A stretch of DNA of 64,000 bases from the NCBI RefSeq assembly GCF_004339725.1, contig NZ_SMGK01000006.1:1-64000 (forward strand), in the 5' to 3' direction. Source of the stretch: Acidipila rosea. GTDB lineage: Bacteria; Acidobacteriota; Terriglobia; Terriglobales; Acidobacteriaceae. The notes below the pieces were generated by a model. The model was not told the origin of the DNA. It was given only the letters and a program-made list of their open reading frames with translations, and did not search any database. The position numbers and the translations under genes are program-made. Below are positions 16,859 to 26,143 of this stretch, piece after piece; within the stretch, counting starts at the first letter, position 1, and every line of letters begins with the position of its first letter.

Positions 16859-17707
16859 CTATATACTGCGCAGAAGCGCCACTGTAGCAATGCCCACGCC
16901 TCCATCATGTCCTCCGTGACTTCCTGAAAATAACGTCATGGTCATGGCGGGTATTTTGAACAAGATGTAAACGTTGACGAGAACGAGAATGATAAGTCCT
17001 GGCAGGTGTGTCACCATCGTGACTGGATCGAGCGAAAACAATGTCGATAAATAAGATGTATAAAGATGGCTCAGAACGCTAAGCGTCGCCGCCGCAATGA
17101 CTTTGAAAAATGCGAAACCCACGAATGCCTTGAGCCAGCCCCAAAACAGGAAGTCGAGCTTGTCGAAAACAAGAAAAGGTATAAATACTGGCCCGACGAG
17201 GCCAATGACCGTCATTCCAATGGCAGCATAGGCGAGTATCGCAACGATGGAAGCACTCAGTAGCGAAATAATGAGCTGCACCACGAAGTAAACAAGCGCG
17301 TAATAAGGTGACAATAACGCTTTTGGGATGGCCCCTCCGAGCGGCTTTTCGGCTTGATGGAGCGTATTGAAGATGGTAGTTACACTGTCTTTGCCTATAA
17401 CGGTAACAAGGCTCTGTGCGCCTCCGTTAATGAAGCCCTTAAGGGAGTAGCCGATGCCGGGAATGCTATTGTCGTAGAACTTCACCATCACGTATGCAAA
17501 TGTGATGAGCATAAAGAAGCTCAGGAATTTACCCATGTTGAAGCCGGGGCCACCCTGTGCGGAAGCCAATGCTTCCTGTACCCCAAACCATACGAGCATG
17601 ATGGTGGCCAGAGCGACGCACATATGCAGACCGAGCGCGGTGACGGATGGCGCTGCCGTGGCAGTCAGCGAATCGCAGCCCGTCGTAATTAATCTCAGCA
17701 GGTCCAT
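16859..17707 (-). CDS. virB6: VirB6/TrbL-like polytopic channel protein
   Basis: 282 residues with five or six hydrophobic segments (about 25-45, 60-78, 140-185, 190-215, 235-255). The order and size match VirB6/TrbL, the inner-membrane channel component. The short cytoplasmic C-terminus ends GGHDGGVGIATVALLRSI. AGGAG lies 7 nt upstream of the ATG. Sequence in this family is poorly conserved, so the call rests on topology and operon position between virB5 and virB8. Confidence 0.75.
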   Translation of the reverse strand: MDLLRLITTGCDSLTATAAPSVTALGLHMCVALATIMLVWFGVQEALASAQGGPGFNMGKFLSFFMLITFAYVMVKFYDNSIPGIGYSLKGFINGGAQSLVTVIGKDSVTTIFNTLHQAEKPLGGAIPKALLSPYYALVYFVVQLIISLLSASIVAILAYAAIGMTVIGLVGPVFIPFLVFDKLDFLFWGWLKAFVGFAFFKVIAAATLSVLSHLYTSYLSTLFSLDPVTMVTHLPGLIILVLVNVYILFKIPAMTMTLFSGSHGGHDGGVGIATVALLRSI

Positions 17708-17729
17708 AGCAAACTCCTGGAAACATTGT

Positions 17730-18527
17730 TTAGTAGCTCAGAGCGTCGGCTGCATGGTTCGTCATAGGTGCAATAACAGTGTTGTAATCACGCTCATAAG
17801 CAGCGGCGTCCTGAAACCCAGCCTTCATCGCATCCTGTTGCTGTTTCTGCGTAACAATCTGTTGTAGCGCGATTGCTTGCCGAAGCTGATTGCCTTCCTG
17901 CTGCTGCCGGAGTTGGAGAACCATTGCTTGATTGATACGCTGCATCGTGGCCATATCGGTATGTTGAGCTGGGTCCATAGAATGGCTCGCCTGTTCGAGT
18001 GCGGTAATGTCCTGTTCGCGCCGTATTTCATTCGATCGCATGGTGCCAAGGGTTTGGAGATTGCTTTCCGTAATCGAATCGCTCAGGTCTGTTGTGGCCC
18101 CTTCCGCCGCAATTTGCTGCTGCGCAGAGGGGCTGAGGGAACCATAGTCGGACAGTTCTCTTGTGCGCGGCACACTGGCATATTGATAGGCAGCCTGAGC
18201 GTTAGTTCCGGTATTGGCAGTATTGATGACAGCTTGGGAGTTGCCGTAGGTATTCGCGGTACGGTTAAGCGCCGTCCAATACGTGGATGGTGAAACATAG
18301 GGCCGATAGAGGTTCGCGGGCGACCTGGCCATTTGTTTAGCAAAATTGTAGGCTGCTATAACGTTCTGAGTCGTTTGAGCAGTAGTGGTATAGAGTTGCC
18401 TGGCCTGCATGATCTGCTGGACGGCATGGCCGGATTGCGTGGGATCGAAGACAACCCCTCCAAACTGGGCTTGGGCAGCCACCCCGCTGAGAAGCAACGT
18501 TGCAGTAGTAATGGCAAAACATTTCAT
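17730..18527 (-). CDS. virB5: VirB5/TrbJ-like pilus-associated protein
   Basis: 265 residues with a signal peptide (cleavage near AAQA, residue 20). The mature part is almost wholly helical, starts with FDPTQSGHAVQQI and has a Gln-rich C-terminal third (about 200-235). This is the pattern of TrbJ/VirB5, which sits at the pilus tip or is needed for pilus assembly. AGGAG precedes the start. It lies between a lipoprotein gene and virB6, as trbJ-trbK-trbL homologues do. Confidence 0.75.
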   Translation of the reverse strand: MKCFAITTATLLLSGVAAQAQFGGVVFDPTQSGHAVQQIMQARQLYTTTAQTTQNVIAAYNFAKQMARSPANLYRPYVSPSTYWTALNRTANTYGNSQAVINTANTGTNAQAAYQYASVPRTRELSDYGSLSPSAQQQIAAEGATTDLSDSITESNLQTLGTMRSNEIRREQDITALEQASHSMDPAQHTDMATMQRINQAMVLQLRQQQEGNQLRQAIALQQIVTQKQQQDAMKAGFQDAAAYERDYNTVIAPMTNHAADALSY

Positions 18528-18558
18528 GTCCGGTTCTCCTTAAATCGCAAAGTAAGGT

Positions 18559-18885
18559 TCATTTGCTTGTGGCATCGAGAACTTCCTGTTGAAGTTGTTT
18601 GGTTTTTGCATCATCGGCCTGGCACTTTGCCGTGCGCTTCGCCTCCTCGGCTGGATCGACATTCGGCTTCGCAGCAGCACTTTTAGCCGCAGTTCCAGGA
18701 ACATAGTTAAGGGCATCCGCTGCGCCGCTCGTCATTGGATCAACGCAGTCGAGTTGATATTGCTTATAAGCTGCGGCATATTCGGCCTGTAAGCGTTGGA
18801 GTTTATCCTGCTTGCTTTCGCATCCAGTCAAAGCAAGGTTTCCGAGGATCAGCCCTATCGAAACCCATGTGGCAGTGTTTTTCAT
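18559..18885 (-). CDS. Small lipoprotein of the transfer operon
   Basis: 108 residues. A signal peptide ends in the lipobox LALTGC with lipid-accepting Cys at 22. The mature protein is hydrophilic and helical with Lys/Gln-rich ends and two further cysteines. Candidates are a VirB7-like outer-membrane core lipoprotein or an entry-exclusion protein of the TrbK/Eex type; its place after virB10 and before virB5 allows both. AGGAGG lies 6 nt before the ATG. Confidence 0.7.
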   Translation of the reverse strand: MKNTATWVSIGLILGNLALTGCESKQDKLQRLQAEYAAAYKQYQLDCVDPMTSGAADALNYVPGTAAKSAAAKPNVDPAEEAKRTAKCQADDAKTKQLQQEVLDATSK

Positions 18886-18894
18886 GCAAGCCTC

Positions 18895-20256
18895 CTATAA
18901 CGTCTGTGGAATAGTGTGATTCTCATATGCCGGGAGCAACATATCCTGTGTGAAATAGACCTTCACACGATGTCCCTCCCGGATAGTGATATTTGGCGGT
19001 ATCTGAATAAATCGGTCAAGTATTGTTGTTGCGGACTGGGAGATAGATGCAGACGCTCCATTTGTGAACTGCTGAGAACCAGATCCCGCAAAGGTGCCGC
19101 CACCCTGAGCAATTTCGCCCGCTCCGGCAACGATTCCTAATGCAATCGAGGTTCCGAATATTTGGAGATAGTGATTGTTCACTTTATCTTTCAAGCCCTC
19201 TTCGCCAATCTGGTCAAGGCCATGAAATTGGTTCAGGTCAACGGAGTAGCCGTCCGGCATAATCATCCGGTGGAAGACAACGGCCATGCGGCGCTGTTGG
19301 CCAAATCCAGAGGAACCGATCTTGCGGGCCTCCCCCAACACAATCGTCCCATCTGGGATGAGCACATGCTGGTGATCGTGAGAGTAAACGGGATTGGAGA
19401 CCAGTACCTTGACCGGGCCGACAGCATCGCCGTCCAACCGATTCATCAGAACAGTGTCCATCGTCAGCCCCTCATAAATCACATAAGGCTGTCCCGCAGC
19501 CGAGTCGATATTGACTTCGGGGCCATGCTTAATCGAAGACTGACCGACTGGAACCGGAGTAGGGCTTCCGGCCGCTCGCGGCATAGTCAAGCTGCTGTCC
19601 GGCTGCGCTGCAGTCGTATAAGGATTCTGCTGGGAAACGTATTCGTTTGAAGATACAGCTTTATGGGTTGTCAGCTGCGGCGGCTGAGCTTCGGCTCCAC
19701 GCGAATAGGCGAGGTTCGATGCGAACCGTGCATTGTAGGCAAGCTCGCGCTCTTTGGCAGCGAGTTGCTGGGCCTGCTGTTGCTCAGGGCTAAGTTGAGG
19801 TTCACTACTATTCTGCTGCCCATAAGTAGCTGGTGGGCAAGTTTGGCCGGGAGCACAAGGAAGAGCCTGACCTGTAGGGTCATACGCAGCAGCGGCAGAT
19901 TGCTGGGCGGGCGTCGCACGCGCAATCATAGCCGCATTCGTAGCGGCAGCCGCCTGTTCTTGTTCCTTTAGCTTTTCTGCTTGAAGTTGATTCCTTAAGT
20001 CAGCAACATTATTATCCGTGTTGTCCTGCACGGCAGGTTGCGGAGGCTGTCCCTTCGTCGCGTCCTGCTGAGCCGAGGGCTTCTTTCCGCCCGAACTGAA
20101 GATTGCGGCAACAATTACAAGCAATGCCGCTCCAAGATAAAGGAACACCTTCAGGTTTTTTCGGAGTACGCCCTTCGGTTCCACGAGGCTGCGACGCAGT
20201 TCGGGTAGCTCAAAGATATCCGGGGCTGCCGATGATTTTGTGTTCTGGTCATCCAT
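18895..20256 (-). CDS. virB10: VirB10/TrbI-like envelope-spanning protein
   Basis: 453 residues. A cytoplasmic tail (1-32) is followed by one membrane helix (about 33-53), then a Gln/Ala/Pro-rich linker to about residue 260. The C-terminal beta-barrel domain (VIYEGLTMDTVLMNRLDGDAVGPVKV ff.) matches VirB10/TrbI. It spans both membranes and senses ATP use at the inner membrane. It starts 5 nt after virB9 stops. The linker is unusually rich in Gln and Ala. Confidence 0.9.
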   Translation of the reverse strand: MDDQNTKSSAAPDIFELPELRRSLVEPKGVLRKNLKVFLYLGAALLVIVAAIFSSGGKKPSAQQDATKGQPPQPAVQDNTDNNVADLRNQLQAEKLKEQEQAAAATNAAMIARATPAQQSAAAAYDPTGQALPCAPGQTCPPATYGQQNSSEPQLSPEQQQAQQLAAKERELAYNARFASNLAYSRGAEAQPPQLTTHKAVSSNEYVSQQNPYTTAAQPDSSLTMPRAAGSPTPVPVGQSSIKHGPEVNIDSAAGQPYVIYEGLTMDTVLMNRLDGDAVGPVKVLVSNPVYSHDHQHVLIPDGTIVLGEARKIGSSGFGQQRRMAVVFHRMIMPDGYSVDLNQFHGLDQIGEEGLKDKVNNHYLQIFGTSIALGIVAGAGEIAQGGGTFAGSGSQQFTNGASASISQSATTILDRFIQIPPNITIREGHRVKVYFTQDMLLPAYENHTIPQTL

Positions 20257-20261
20257 TTGCT

Positions 20262-21026
20262 TTAGCCTTTGCGAGAAAATTCCATGCGCTTCTTGCCCAA
20301 CTCCACATAACCTGAATCCATGATTTTCGGGATGATGTAGGTGCCGTCGCGAAGTTCGTAATTGATAAGATTCGGTTTTCCATCCTTCATTTCGTACACA
20401 CTGAACTTTTCTGGCGCATTGGTCTTGATATACGTGAACTTTCCGTCATGGTAGATCGACTGAATATCGAAAGGAGCTTCATTCACCTTGTAGTCGTAGT
20501 CGAATTTCAGTTGCAACGGATAAGCGCTCTTATACTCATCGACCGCTTGGGTAATGTGAGACTGCACGGCGGCGAGTTCCTGCTTCGACTGCGCCAGTTG
20601 AGCGGCAGGAACATACTGCGGAGGCCCTGACGACGCGACGATAGAGGAACGGTCGGCAGGTTCAACGAGCACTTTGAGATCCGGTATAGAAGAGGTTCCA
20701 GACACATCCTGCAAGGTGAAACTGTAGATATTGCCCTTGTCAGTAATGAGATTTAAGTTCGAACTGATGCCCGCCTTAGCCGGATGCACGAAGCAGAAGT
20801 TTCCCACTACATCGACAACCCAGAAGTCCTTATCGCCGGTAGCCGCTTCCATTATCTTCTCGGTGGGCGGCACCTCAATCAGGGTGGTGTACTTCAGCTT
20901 CGCGTGTATCGGCACGATGTCTTGTGAGTGATACTGCACGGTGCGGGCCGAAGTATCCTGCGTAACGGCCACAGCGGAGGTAAGAGCCAGGGTAGCCCCG
21001 GCAATGGCGGCGAATGGGCGGTTCAT
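20262..21026 (-). CDS. virB9: VirB9/TrbG-like outer-membrane core protein
   Basis: 254 residues with a Sec signal peptide (hydrophobic 8-20). The N-terminal beta domain contains the TTLIEVPPTEKI segment typical of VirB9/TrbG, and the C-terminal domain has FDIQSIYHDGKFTYIKT and YELRDGTYIIPKI. With VirB7 and VirB10 it forms the outer-membrane ring. Its ATG overlaps the virB4 stop (ATGA). Confidence 0.9.
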   Translation of the reverse strand: MNRPFAAIAGATLALTSAVAVTQDTSARTVQYHSQDIVPIHAKLKYTTLIEVPPTEKIMEAATGDKDFWVVDVVGNFCFVHPAKAGISSNLNLITDKGNIYSFTLQDVSGTSSIPDLKVLVEPADRSSIVASSGPPQYVPAAQLAQSKQELAAVQSHITQAVDEYKSAYPLQLKFDYDYKVNEAPFDIQSIYHDGKFTYIKTNAPEKFSVYEMKDGKPNLINYELRDGTYIIPKIMDSGYVELGKKRMEFSRKG

Positions 21027-23527
21027 ACGGCAGCTCCTTGATGATTAGTGTGAATGGCTTCGGACTCGGACCGGGGCCGGAAAGGAAACTCATACGCAAG
21101 GCGACGTAAGCCGTCGGCAATACCGAAGCGCTCGAAATACTCGCGCTTCTTGAGATTGTCGCGGGCGTTGTTGGTTGCCATCCAGTGCGAAATCGAATCG
21201 ACGTTTAACTGGACTCTCTTGGAAGACTGAGCCTTGCGAATGAGCATCTGGCCGGGTGGAATAAGCCCGGCAATCAGGTCGAGTTCCATATCGTTCAGGT
21301 GAAAGGCTTCGCGGTATACATCGCGGTCCATCTCCGGGTTCGCAAGGAAGATTTTCGTCGGACAACTCTCAGACACGATCTGCAACATGCCAGATTCCTG
21401 CAATTCTTTAATCGATTGCGTGGCCAAAATCATGGCAGCATTGTGTTTGCGCCAGGTCTTCTGCGCCTGGACGACATAGTTGCGGATCGTCTCATTCTTG
21501 ATAAACAGCCACGCCTCATCCATCAGGAATGTCTTAAAGGTAGCTAGTTTCTGCGGATCGGCTATCTCATTGCTGGCCCGGTGTAGCACATAGAACAGCA
21601 ACGGTTCGAGAACCTCCGGTGTGTCGTTCCAGCCGTGAAAATTGAAAGTCTGGAAACGACTAAAAGAAAGCGTATCCTCGACGTTGTCAAAGACAAAACC
21701 ATACTGACCAGAGCGGGTCCAGCGATGCAGGCGTTCTTTCAGTTCTCCAATGATGTTGGCGAAACTCGATAAGGTGCGCTGCTCCGGCTCCAGCATGTAC
21801 GTTCGTTCGATAGCATCCCACAGCTTGCGCTCTTCCTTGAAATCCAGCCGATAGCGTTGGTCATTTCCCTCAATGAGCACACGGAAGAAGCTGAAAAGAA
21901 ATTGCAGGTTCTCCTTGGTGAGCGCTAGCGAAAAGGGATTGATGGTGAAATCTCGCATTTCCTGGCCGACATTCAAGTAGCTGCCGCGAAAGATTGCCGT
22001 AAGCGATTGGAAGCCGCTGCCGATATCGAAGATGAACGTGAGCGGCGCGTACTTTTGCGCATTCTGCAATAGGAAACTGCAAAGATAGCTCTTTCCACTC
22101 CCCGTCATTCCAAGAATGAGTGTGTGGGCCACCTCGCCGTTGTGCAGATTCAGGAAGTACGGCGTACTATTGTCGGTTTCGAGCACAGCCAGGTACTCCG
22201 TGCCGAGGTATGCGTTCGTCTTTTCGCCCGGCAATACCGTGAACAGAAAACTGAGATCGGCGTAATTGGCATTTAGCAGATATAACCTGCGGAGATTCAG
22301 CGCATAATTGCCGGGCACAGTGGCAAAGTACGCATTGAGCTGGTTGTATGTCTCGGCAAACAGGTTGCCATCCGCGTTGGTAAAGATGCCTGTGAACTCG
22401 CCCACAAGTTGTTCCAATTCCGACTTCACGCGGCTATAGAGAACAATTGTGAGCGAGAAATCGCCTAATGATTGACCATCGCCCAGAGCGCGAAGGCAGT
22501 CACCCAGATTTTCAATGTCGGCTTGCTTGGATTCATCCACCAGTACATCACGAGGATTTGTCTGGGTCGCGTCGTTGCCAATTTGTGAGACGAAGCCAGT
22601 CTTAGACATATTGAAGTGGCGACGTCGTTTGTTTACTTCCTTGCGGGCCTTGTCTGCCGAAAGCGCCGTCCATTCAGTCACAACATAGAAGTTGGCAGGA
22701 ATCTTCAGCAGAGTGTCCAATACCAGAGGCCGCGTTTCGGTAATGGCCTCTTTCATCGTAAGCACACGAACGAAGTGATCTCCCACGCGCAGATGATCAC
22801 GTTCCGCTTCGATATCGGAGTTGACAACTTGGTAATCGAGAAACTGCGTAGAATGTGGCTTGCCCGCAATGCGCCAATCGTCGTAGTTCAGCAGCCGACG
22901 AAAGAAGCGCAGTTGGCCTTGCTGTCCTAGCACCTCAATGTGCATAAAGTCAGCGAGTTGCCGTGTGAATCCCTGAGCACGCTGCTCCAGTTTTGCCAGA
23001 TCGTGTTCAATCTGTGAACGCAGCAAGGTTTTCATACTGCCGCTGATAAATTGCGCCTTAAGTTCACCGATTGCTCCAGCGGGATCACGCACGAGACGAG
23101 CGAATGCGGTGCCAAGGCCGGTTTTTGATCGTGCGCCTTCGAGCATAATGCAGTAGAAGATTTCAATTTGGTAAAGGCGGTCGCACTTCGACATAAAGAA
23201 CTGACGCCGCTGCTCGATGGCAGCTTCCACAATGGGGTCGTCGTACTTGGCAAAAGGAATGTCAGGCCGATTGGATTTGAAGAGATATTGATAGATATGG
23301 AAGCCTGGCCCGAAGGACTTCAGTGCCGCTTCCAACCGATTGACGGCATACTCCTGCTCCGCAAAATCCAGGCTTTCGTAGTCAACGCCGGGGACGCGCA
23401 ACACCATACCCAAATCGCCGCTCTTGGTGAGGAATGCCGTTTCGTTCCAGAAGCCATACAGGTTAATATGGTCATTCAATGATGCCGAGTTCTTCCACGG
23501 CTTGATTGCTTTATCGAGTCGCAGCAT
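21023..23527 (-). CDS. virB4: VirB4/TrbE-like secretion ATPase
   Basis: 834 residues. An N-terminal CagE/TrbE-type domain is followed by a C-terminal ATPase with Walker A GMTGSGKS (473-480) and Walker B FLMDEAWLF about 190 residues later, plus the ATQSIKEL motif. It is the essential inner-membrane ATPase for pilus biogenesis and substrate transfer. The start overlaps the virB3 stop by one base and the end overlaps virB9 by 4 nt, showing tight coupling. Confidence 0.93.
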   Translation of the reverse strand: MLRLDKAIKPWKNSASLNDHINLYGFWNETAFLTKSGDLGMVLRVPGVDYESLDFAEQEYAVNRLEAALKSFGPGFHIYQYLFKSNRPDIPFAKYDDPIVEAAIEQRRQFFMSKCDRLYQIEIFYCIMLEGARSKTGLGTAFARLVRDPAGAIGELKAQFISGSMKTLLRSQIEHDLAKLEQRAQGFTRQLADFMHIEVLGQQGQLRFFRRLLNYDDWRIAGKPHSTQFLDYQVVNSDIEAERDHLRVGDHFVRVLTMKEAITETRPLVLDTLLKIPANFYVVTEWTALSADKARKEVNKRRRHFNMSKTGFVSQIGNDATQTNPRDVLVDESKQADIENLGDCLRALGDGQSLGDFSLTIVLYSRVKSELEQLVGEFTGIFTNADGNLFAETYNQLNAYFATVPGNYALNLRRLYLLNANYADLSFLFTVLPGEKTNAYLGTEYLAVLETDNSTPYFLNLHNGEVAHTLILGMTGSGKSYLCSFLLQNAQKYAPLTFIFDIGSGFQSLTAIFRGSYLNVGQEMRDFTINPFSLALTKENLQFLFSFFRVLIEGNDQRYRLDFKEERKLWDAIERTYMLEPEQRTLSSFANIIGELKERLHRWTRSGQYGFVFDNVEDTLSFSRFQTFNFHGWNDTPEVLEPLLFYVLHRASNEIADPQKLATFKTFLMDEAWLFIKNETIRNYVVQAQKTWRKHNAAMILATQSIKELQESGMLQIVSESCPTKIFLANPEMDRDVYREAFHLNDMELDLIAGLIPPGQMLIRKAQSSKRVQLNVDSISHWMATNNARDNLKKREYFERFGIADGLRRLAYEFPFRPRSESEAIHTNHQGAAV

Positions 23528-23829
23528 CAGCGAACCTCCACGCGCGGAATCTGCTGCTTGGCGGCGTCATAGCGGAGTTTGTACCTCTCCGATTTGGCGA
23601 GAATACGGAGAAAAGCTGGATCGCTGTTCGTCACCCAATGGCCGAAGACAAATCCTCCCATGAAAACAGCGATGCCCGCCAGAATCGAATCAAAGAGATT
23701 GAATGTGCCGACTGCACCGACGCAGACAAAGTAAAACAGAGTACGCTCTACACCCAGGTAAGTGAGAGGTTTATGCAGGCTTTTGAAGACCCGATTTGTA
23801 CGTCTGGATTGTGGCTTCACGTCTGGCAT
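23527..23829 (-). CDS. virB3: VirB3/TrbD-like membrane protein
   Basis: 100 residues with a basic N-terminus (KPQSRRTNRVFKSLHKPLTYLG) and two adjacent hydrophobic segments (about 30-70), the usual VirB3/TrbD layout. It works with VirB4 at the inner membrane. GAGGGG precedes the start. Confidence 0.85.
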   Translation of the reverse strand: MPDVKPQSRRTNRVFKSLHKPLTYLGVERTLFYFVCVGAVGTFNLFDSILAGIAVFMGGFVFGHWVTNSDPAFLRILAKSERYKLRYDAAKQQIPRVEVR

Positions 23830-23886
23830 AAACCCCTCGTTGTGCTCGCTGCAATGGAAGGTTGAGAGTGGATAGGTGAGATGTGC

Positions 23887-24216
23887 TTACACACCCCAAA
23901 GCCAACTCAGGACGTTCACAGCGAGGACGGCAATACCAGTTCCAGCAGCGACGCCAGCCAGCGCTTTTTTCGCGCCTGGCTCGCCGTGCGCAAAGCTGTA
24001 GCCCCCCATCACAATCGCGATCAGGCTGGCGACCTTGGCAATTGTTCCGGTAAAGAGGTTTTGTAGTGCGGTAAACCCAGTATCGAATGGCGACCCGCCA
24101 ACTTGCGCAAAAGCGAGTGCCGGGAAGACAACAAGCATAGTAAATAGAGTGAGGGTTGGAAGAATCCGGAGGTGGGCAATCCTCCGTCGAATAGTGAGTT
24201 TGAACTGAGCGATCAT
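23887..24216 (-). CDS. virB2: VirB2/TrbC-like pilin subunit
   Basis: 109 residues: a long leader peptide (basic start, hydrophobic 19-36, cleavage after AFA), then a short loop and two membrane helices, as in TrbC/VirB2 major pilins. Processed subunits form the conjugative pilus. The start at 24216 has GGAGG 5 nt upstream; an upstream ATG lacks such a site. It is the first gene of the secretion operon, so the operon promoter should lie in the 252 nt between it and the lysR gene. Confidence 0.85.
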   Translation of the reverse strand: MIAQFKLTIRRRIAHLRILPTLTLFTMLVVFPALAFAQVGGSPFDTGFTALQNLFTGTIAKVASLIAIVMGGYSFAHGEPGAKKALAGVAAGTGIAVLAVNVLSWLWGV

Positions 24217-24468
24217 CAGTACCTCCAACGGCCAGGTTCTTGCCGTCATGTGTCAGAAGGTAGCGTCGCTAATGCAATTCGTCCAAGACTTCTTATCTAT
24301 GGTGCAATAGGTCGCGTCTATGGCCATTCCTCGGGCCACGATTATCACTAGCCGAAAAATGCAGTCTTTGATTTTGGCGACGGACCATTAGACGGAAACA
24401 CATCAGTTGACAATAACAAGGCAGTTCATTCACTGAAATGGAAGAGTGCTTGTATTGCCAATTTTCGA

Positions 24469-25422
24469 TTATGCAAGCAACTCCAGCTGAAGTCCCTTCA
24501 CATGTTTTCGGCGTGCAGGCCGCTTTAGAGGCTTGCCGTTCCCCAACTTTCGCAAATACCGGACCAAAATTGGAAGCGCTAAGTGCTCCGCATTATTGTG
24601 ATGTACGAATGCGGTATCGACTGTCCAACGTATCCCCGCAATTGGCCTACCTGTGAGGCCTGGATAAAGCACGGTCCTCTGATCCATCAGAGCTAGACCG
24701 CATCCTGCCTGAACCATGAATTGTATGTCGGCTGGTGTTGCTGCCAGGGAGGACACCTTCGGAAGAATTTTGACTTCAGATAACATGTTCATTAAACGAG
24801 CATGGGCCGCGGGATGCATTTCCGGATCTCGAAAAATTGTCAATCTCTCTGTGAGCTCTGCTGGCTGGATTTCAATTTCCTCAGCTAGGGGATCGTCAGT
24901 TCGCATACAGACAACGAGTGGACTGCACGCGATTTGTTCAAATACCCAATCGTCACCGGTAATCGGCATAGGAAGCAATGCCCCATCCAATGATTTTTCT
25001 TCCAATCGATGAAGAATATGCGAGTGATTGCCGCTCGACAATTGCATTTGGCAGTCGGGAAATAAGCGGGCATAGGCATCGCGGAAGGATTGAAGGAGTT
25101 CTGGCTGGACGAAGCAGGAGAAGCCGAGCCTCAGAATGGGTATTTCTCCTCGATAAATGGCACGAGCTGCTTTGACGGTCTCCGTTTGTTCTGCCAATGC
25201 CGACTCAGCATAGGAAACGATCATCTCTCCTGCGGGTGTACAGTACACGCCCGTACGATCACGAAGGAAAATTGGGAATCCGAGGGTATCCTCAAGGTCT
25301 TTGATCTGAGCACTGAGCGAAGGTTGGGCCAGGAATAGACGTTCCGCTGCCCGCGTGAAGTTCCCGGTCTCTGCAACCGCCAGAATGTATTTCAGATGCC
25401 TGAACTCTATGAGGACTGACAT
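24469..25422 (-). CDS. LysR-type transcriptional regulator
   Basis: 317 residues. The N-terminal winged HTH (about 6-65: FRHLKYILAVAETGNFTRAAERLFLAQPSLSAQIKDLE pattern) is followed by a periplasmic-binding-like effector domain. It lies between the secretion operon and the xis-int pair, reading toward the transfer genes. It could control transfer or excision, or be unrelated cargo; the effector is unknown. A 7-bp inverted repeat sits about 110 bp upstream of its start (25531-25548). Confidence 0.9.
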   Translation of the reverse strand: MSVLIEFRHLKYILAVAETGNFTRAAERLFLAQPSLSAQIKDLEDTLGFPIFLRDRTGVYCTPAGEMIVSYAESALAEQTETVKAARAIYRGEIPILRLGFSCFVQPELLQSFRDAYARLFPDCQMQLSSGNHSHILHRLEEKSLDGALLPMPITGDDWVFEQIACSPLVVCMRTDDPLAEEIEIQPAELTERLTIFRDPEMHPAAHARLMNMLSEVKILPKVSSLAATPADIQFMVQAGCGLALMDQRTVLYPGLTGRPIAGIRWTVDTAFVHHNNAEHLALPILVRYLRKLGNGKPLKRPARRKHVKGLQLELLA

Positions 25423-25764
25423 AGCCCGTGATCCCTCTTTCGGTCGTGCGCAGAAGCCCTTCGCTATATGCTTCTGTGGAAAATCAATCTCAAAATTAAG
25501 AGTCGATTGAGAAAACAGCTAATGTCAATCGGGTACTTTTGAGTACCCTGAGCGCTCTTGTCACAACTTTCGCCATAGATGAAATCTTGGTTGCCATAGA
25601 TAGGAAGTATTGGACGATCCAGGTTGGTCGCATCACACTTGGTCCAGAGGCGCGCGATGCCCGACATCAAACGGGTTGGGTACTCTTCCGAAATTGCTTT
25701 CAAGCGAATGCCGAGCACGGGAACGTATCGATTATCTAAAAGCGCCCGATTACCAGGAGGACAA
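25423..25764. other. Divergent control region between lysR and xis
   Basis: 342 bp with no supported gene. It must contain the lysR promoter (leftward) and the xis-int promoter (rightward). The palindrome at 25531-25548 is its only clear symmetric element. Confidence 0.5.
25531..25548. promoter_or_regulatory. Inverted repeat GGGTACT-TTTG-AGTACCC
   Basis: A perfect 7-bp dyad with 4-bp spacer between divergent lysR and xis. LysR-family sites are dyads in exactly such divergent regions, so it is a candidate operator for the regulator or for an integration control protein. Binding partner unproven. Confidence 0.4.
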
Positions 25765-26097
25765 ATGTCACAGTCACACGGGCTTCGAGACCTTCGGCTA
25801 CTGGACAGGTCCATTGCATCTCGCGAGTCTCATCAACAGATGCCCTCATTTGAAGAATTGCAGCGGCCATTTCCAGTTCAGCGCGTAACCCAAATCGATC
25901 CTCTCCTTACGGTCGAAGATGTCGCGGAACGGCTCAATGTAACCAAAGATTGGGTATGGGATCACTCATCAAGAAAAGCCCCATATCTTCCCGTGATTCG
26001 CGTGGGTGATGGGACACTTCGCTACCGCTCAAGCCAGATCGAAGAGTTTGTCAACGAACGTGAGCGCCTCTCCATTTTGCGAAGGAAACGCCGGTAA
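25765..26097 (+). CDS. xis: Excisionase-like helix-turn-helix protein
   Basis: 110 residues. The C-terminal 65 residues hold a MerR/excisionase-type winged HTH (LLTVEDVAERLNVTKDWVWD, then the wing LPVIRVGDGTLRYR and helix SSQIEEFVNER). Such proteins bend att DNA and set the direction of integrase action. AGGAGG at ideal spacing fixes the start at 25765. The integrase starts 46 nt downstream, as in many xis-int pairs. Confidence 0.75.
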   Translation: MSQSHGLRDLRLLDRSIASRESHQQMPSFEELQRPFPVQRVTQIDPLLTVEDVAERLNVTKDWVWDHSSRKAPYLPVIRVGDGTLRYRSSQIEEFVNERERLSILRRKRR

Positions 26098-26143
26098 AAT
26101 GGAGGCAGGCCCAATTGTTCCCGCCACAGAACTGAGGGATTGA

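Noticed and set aside
24217..24468. Promoter-like TTGTCA with 17-nt spacing to TAATGG for the virB operon
   Set aside because: The -10 match is poor and acidobacterial promoter consensus is not known well enough to call it.
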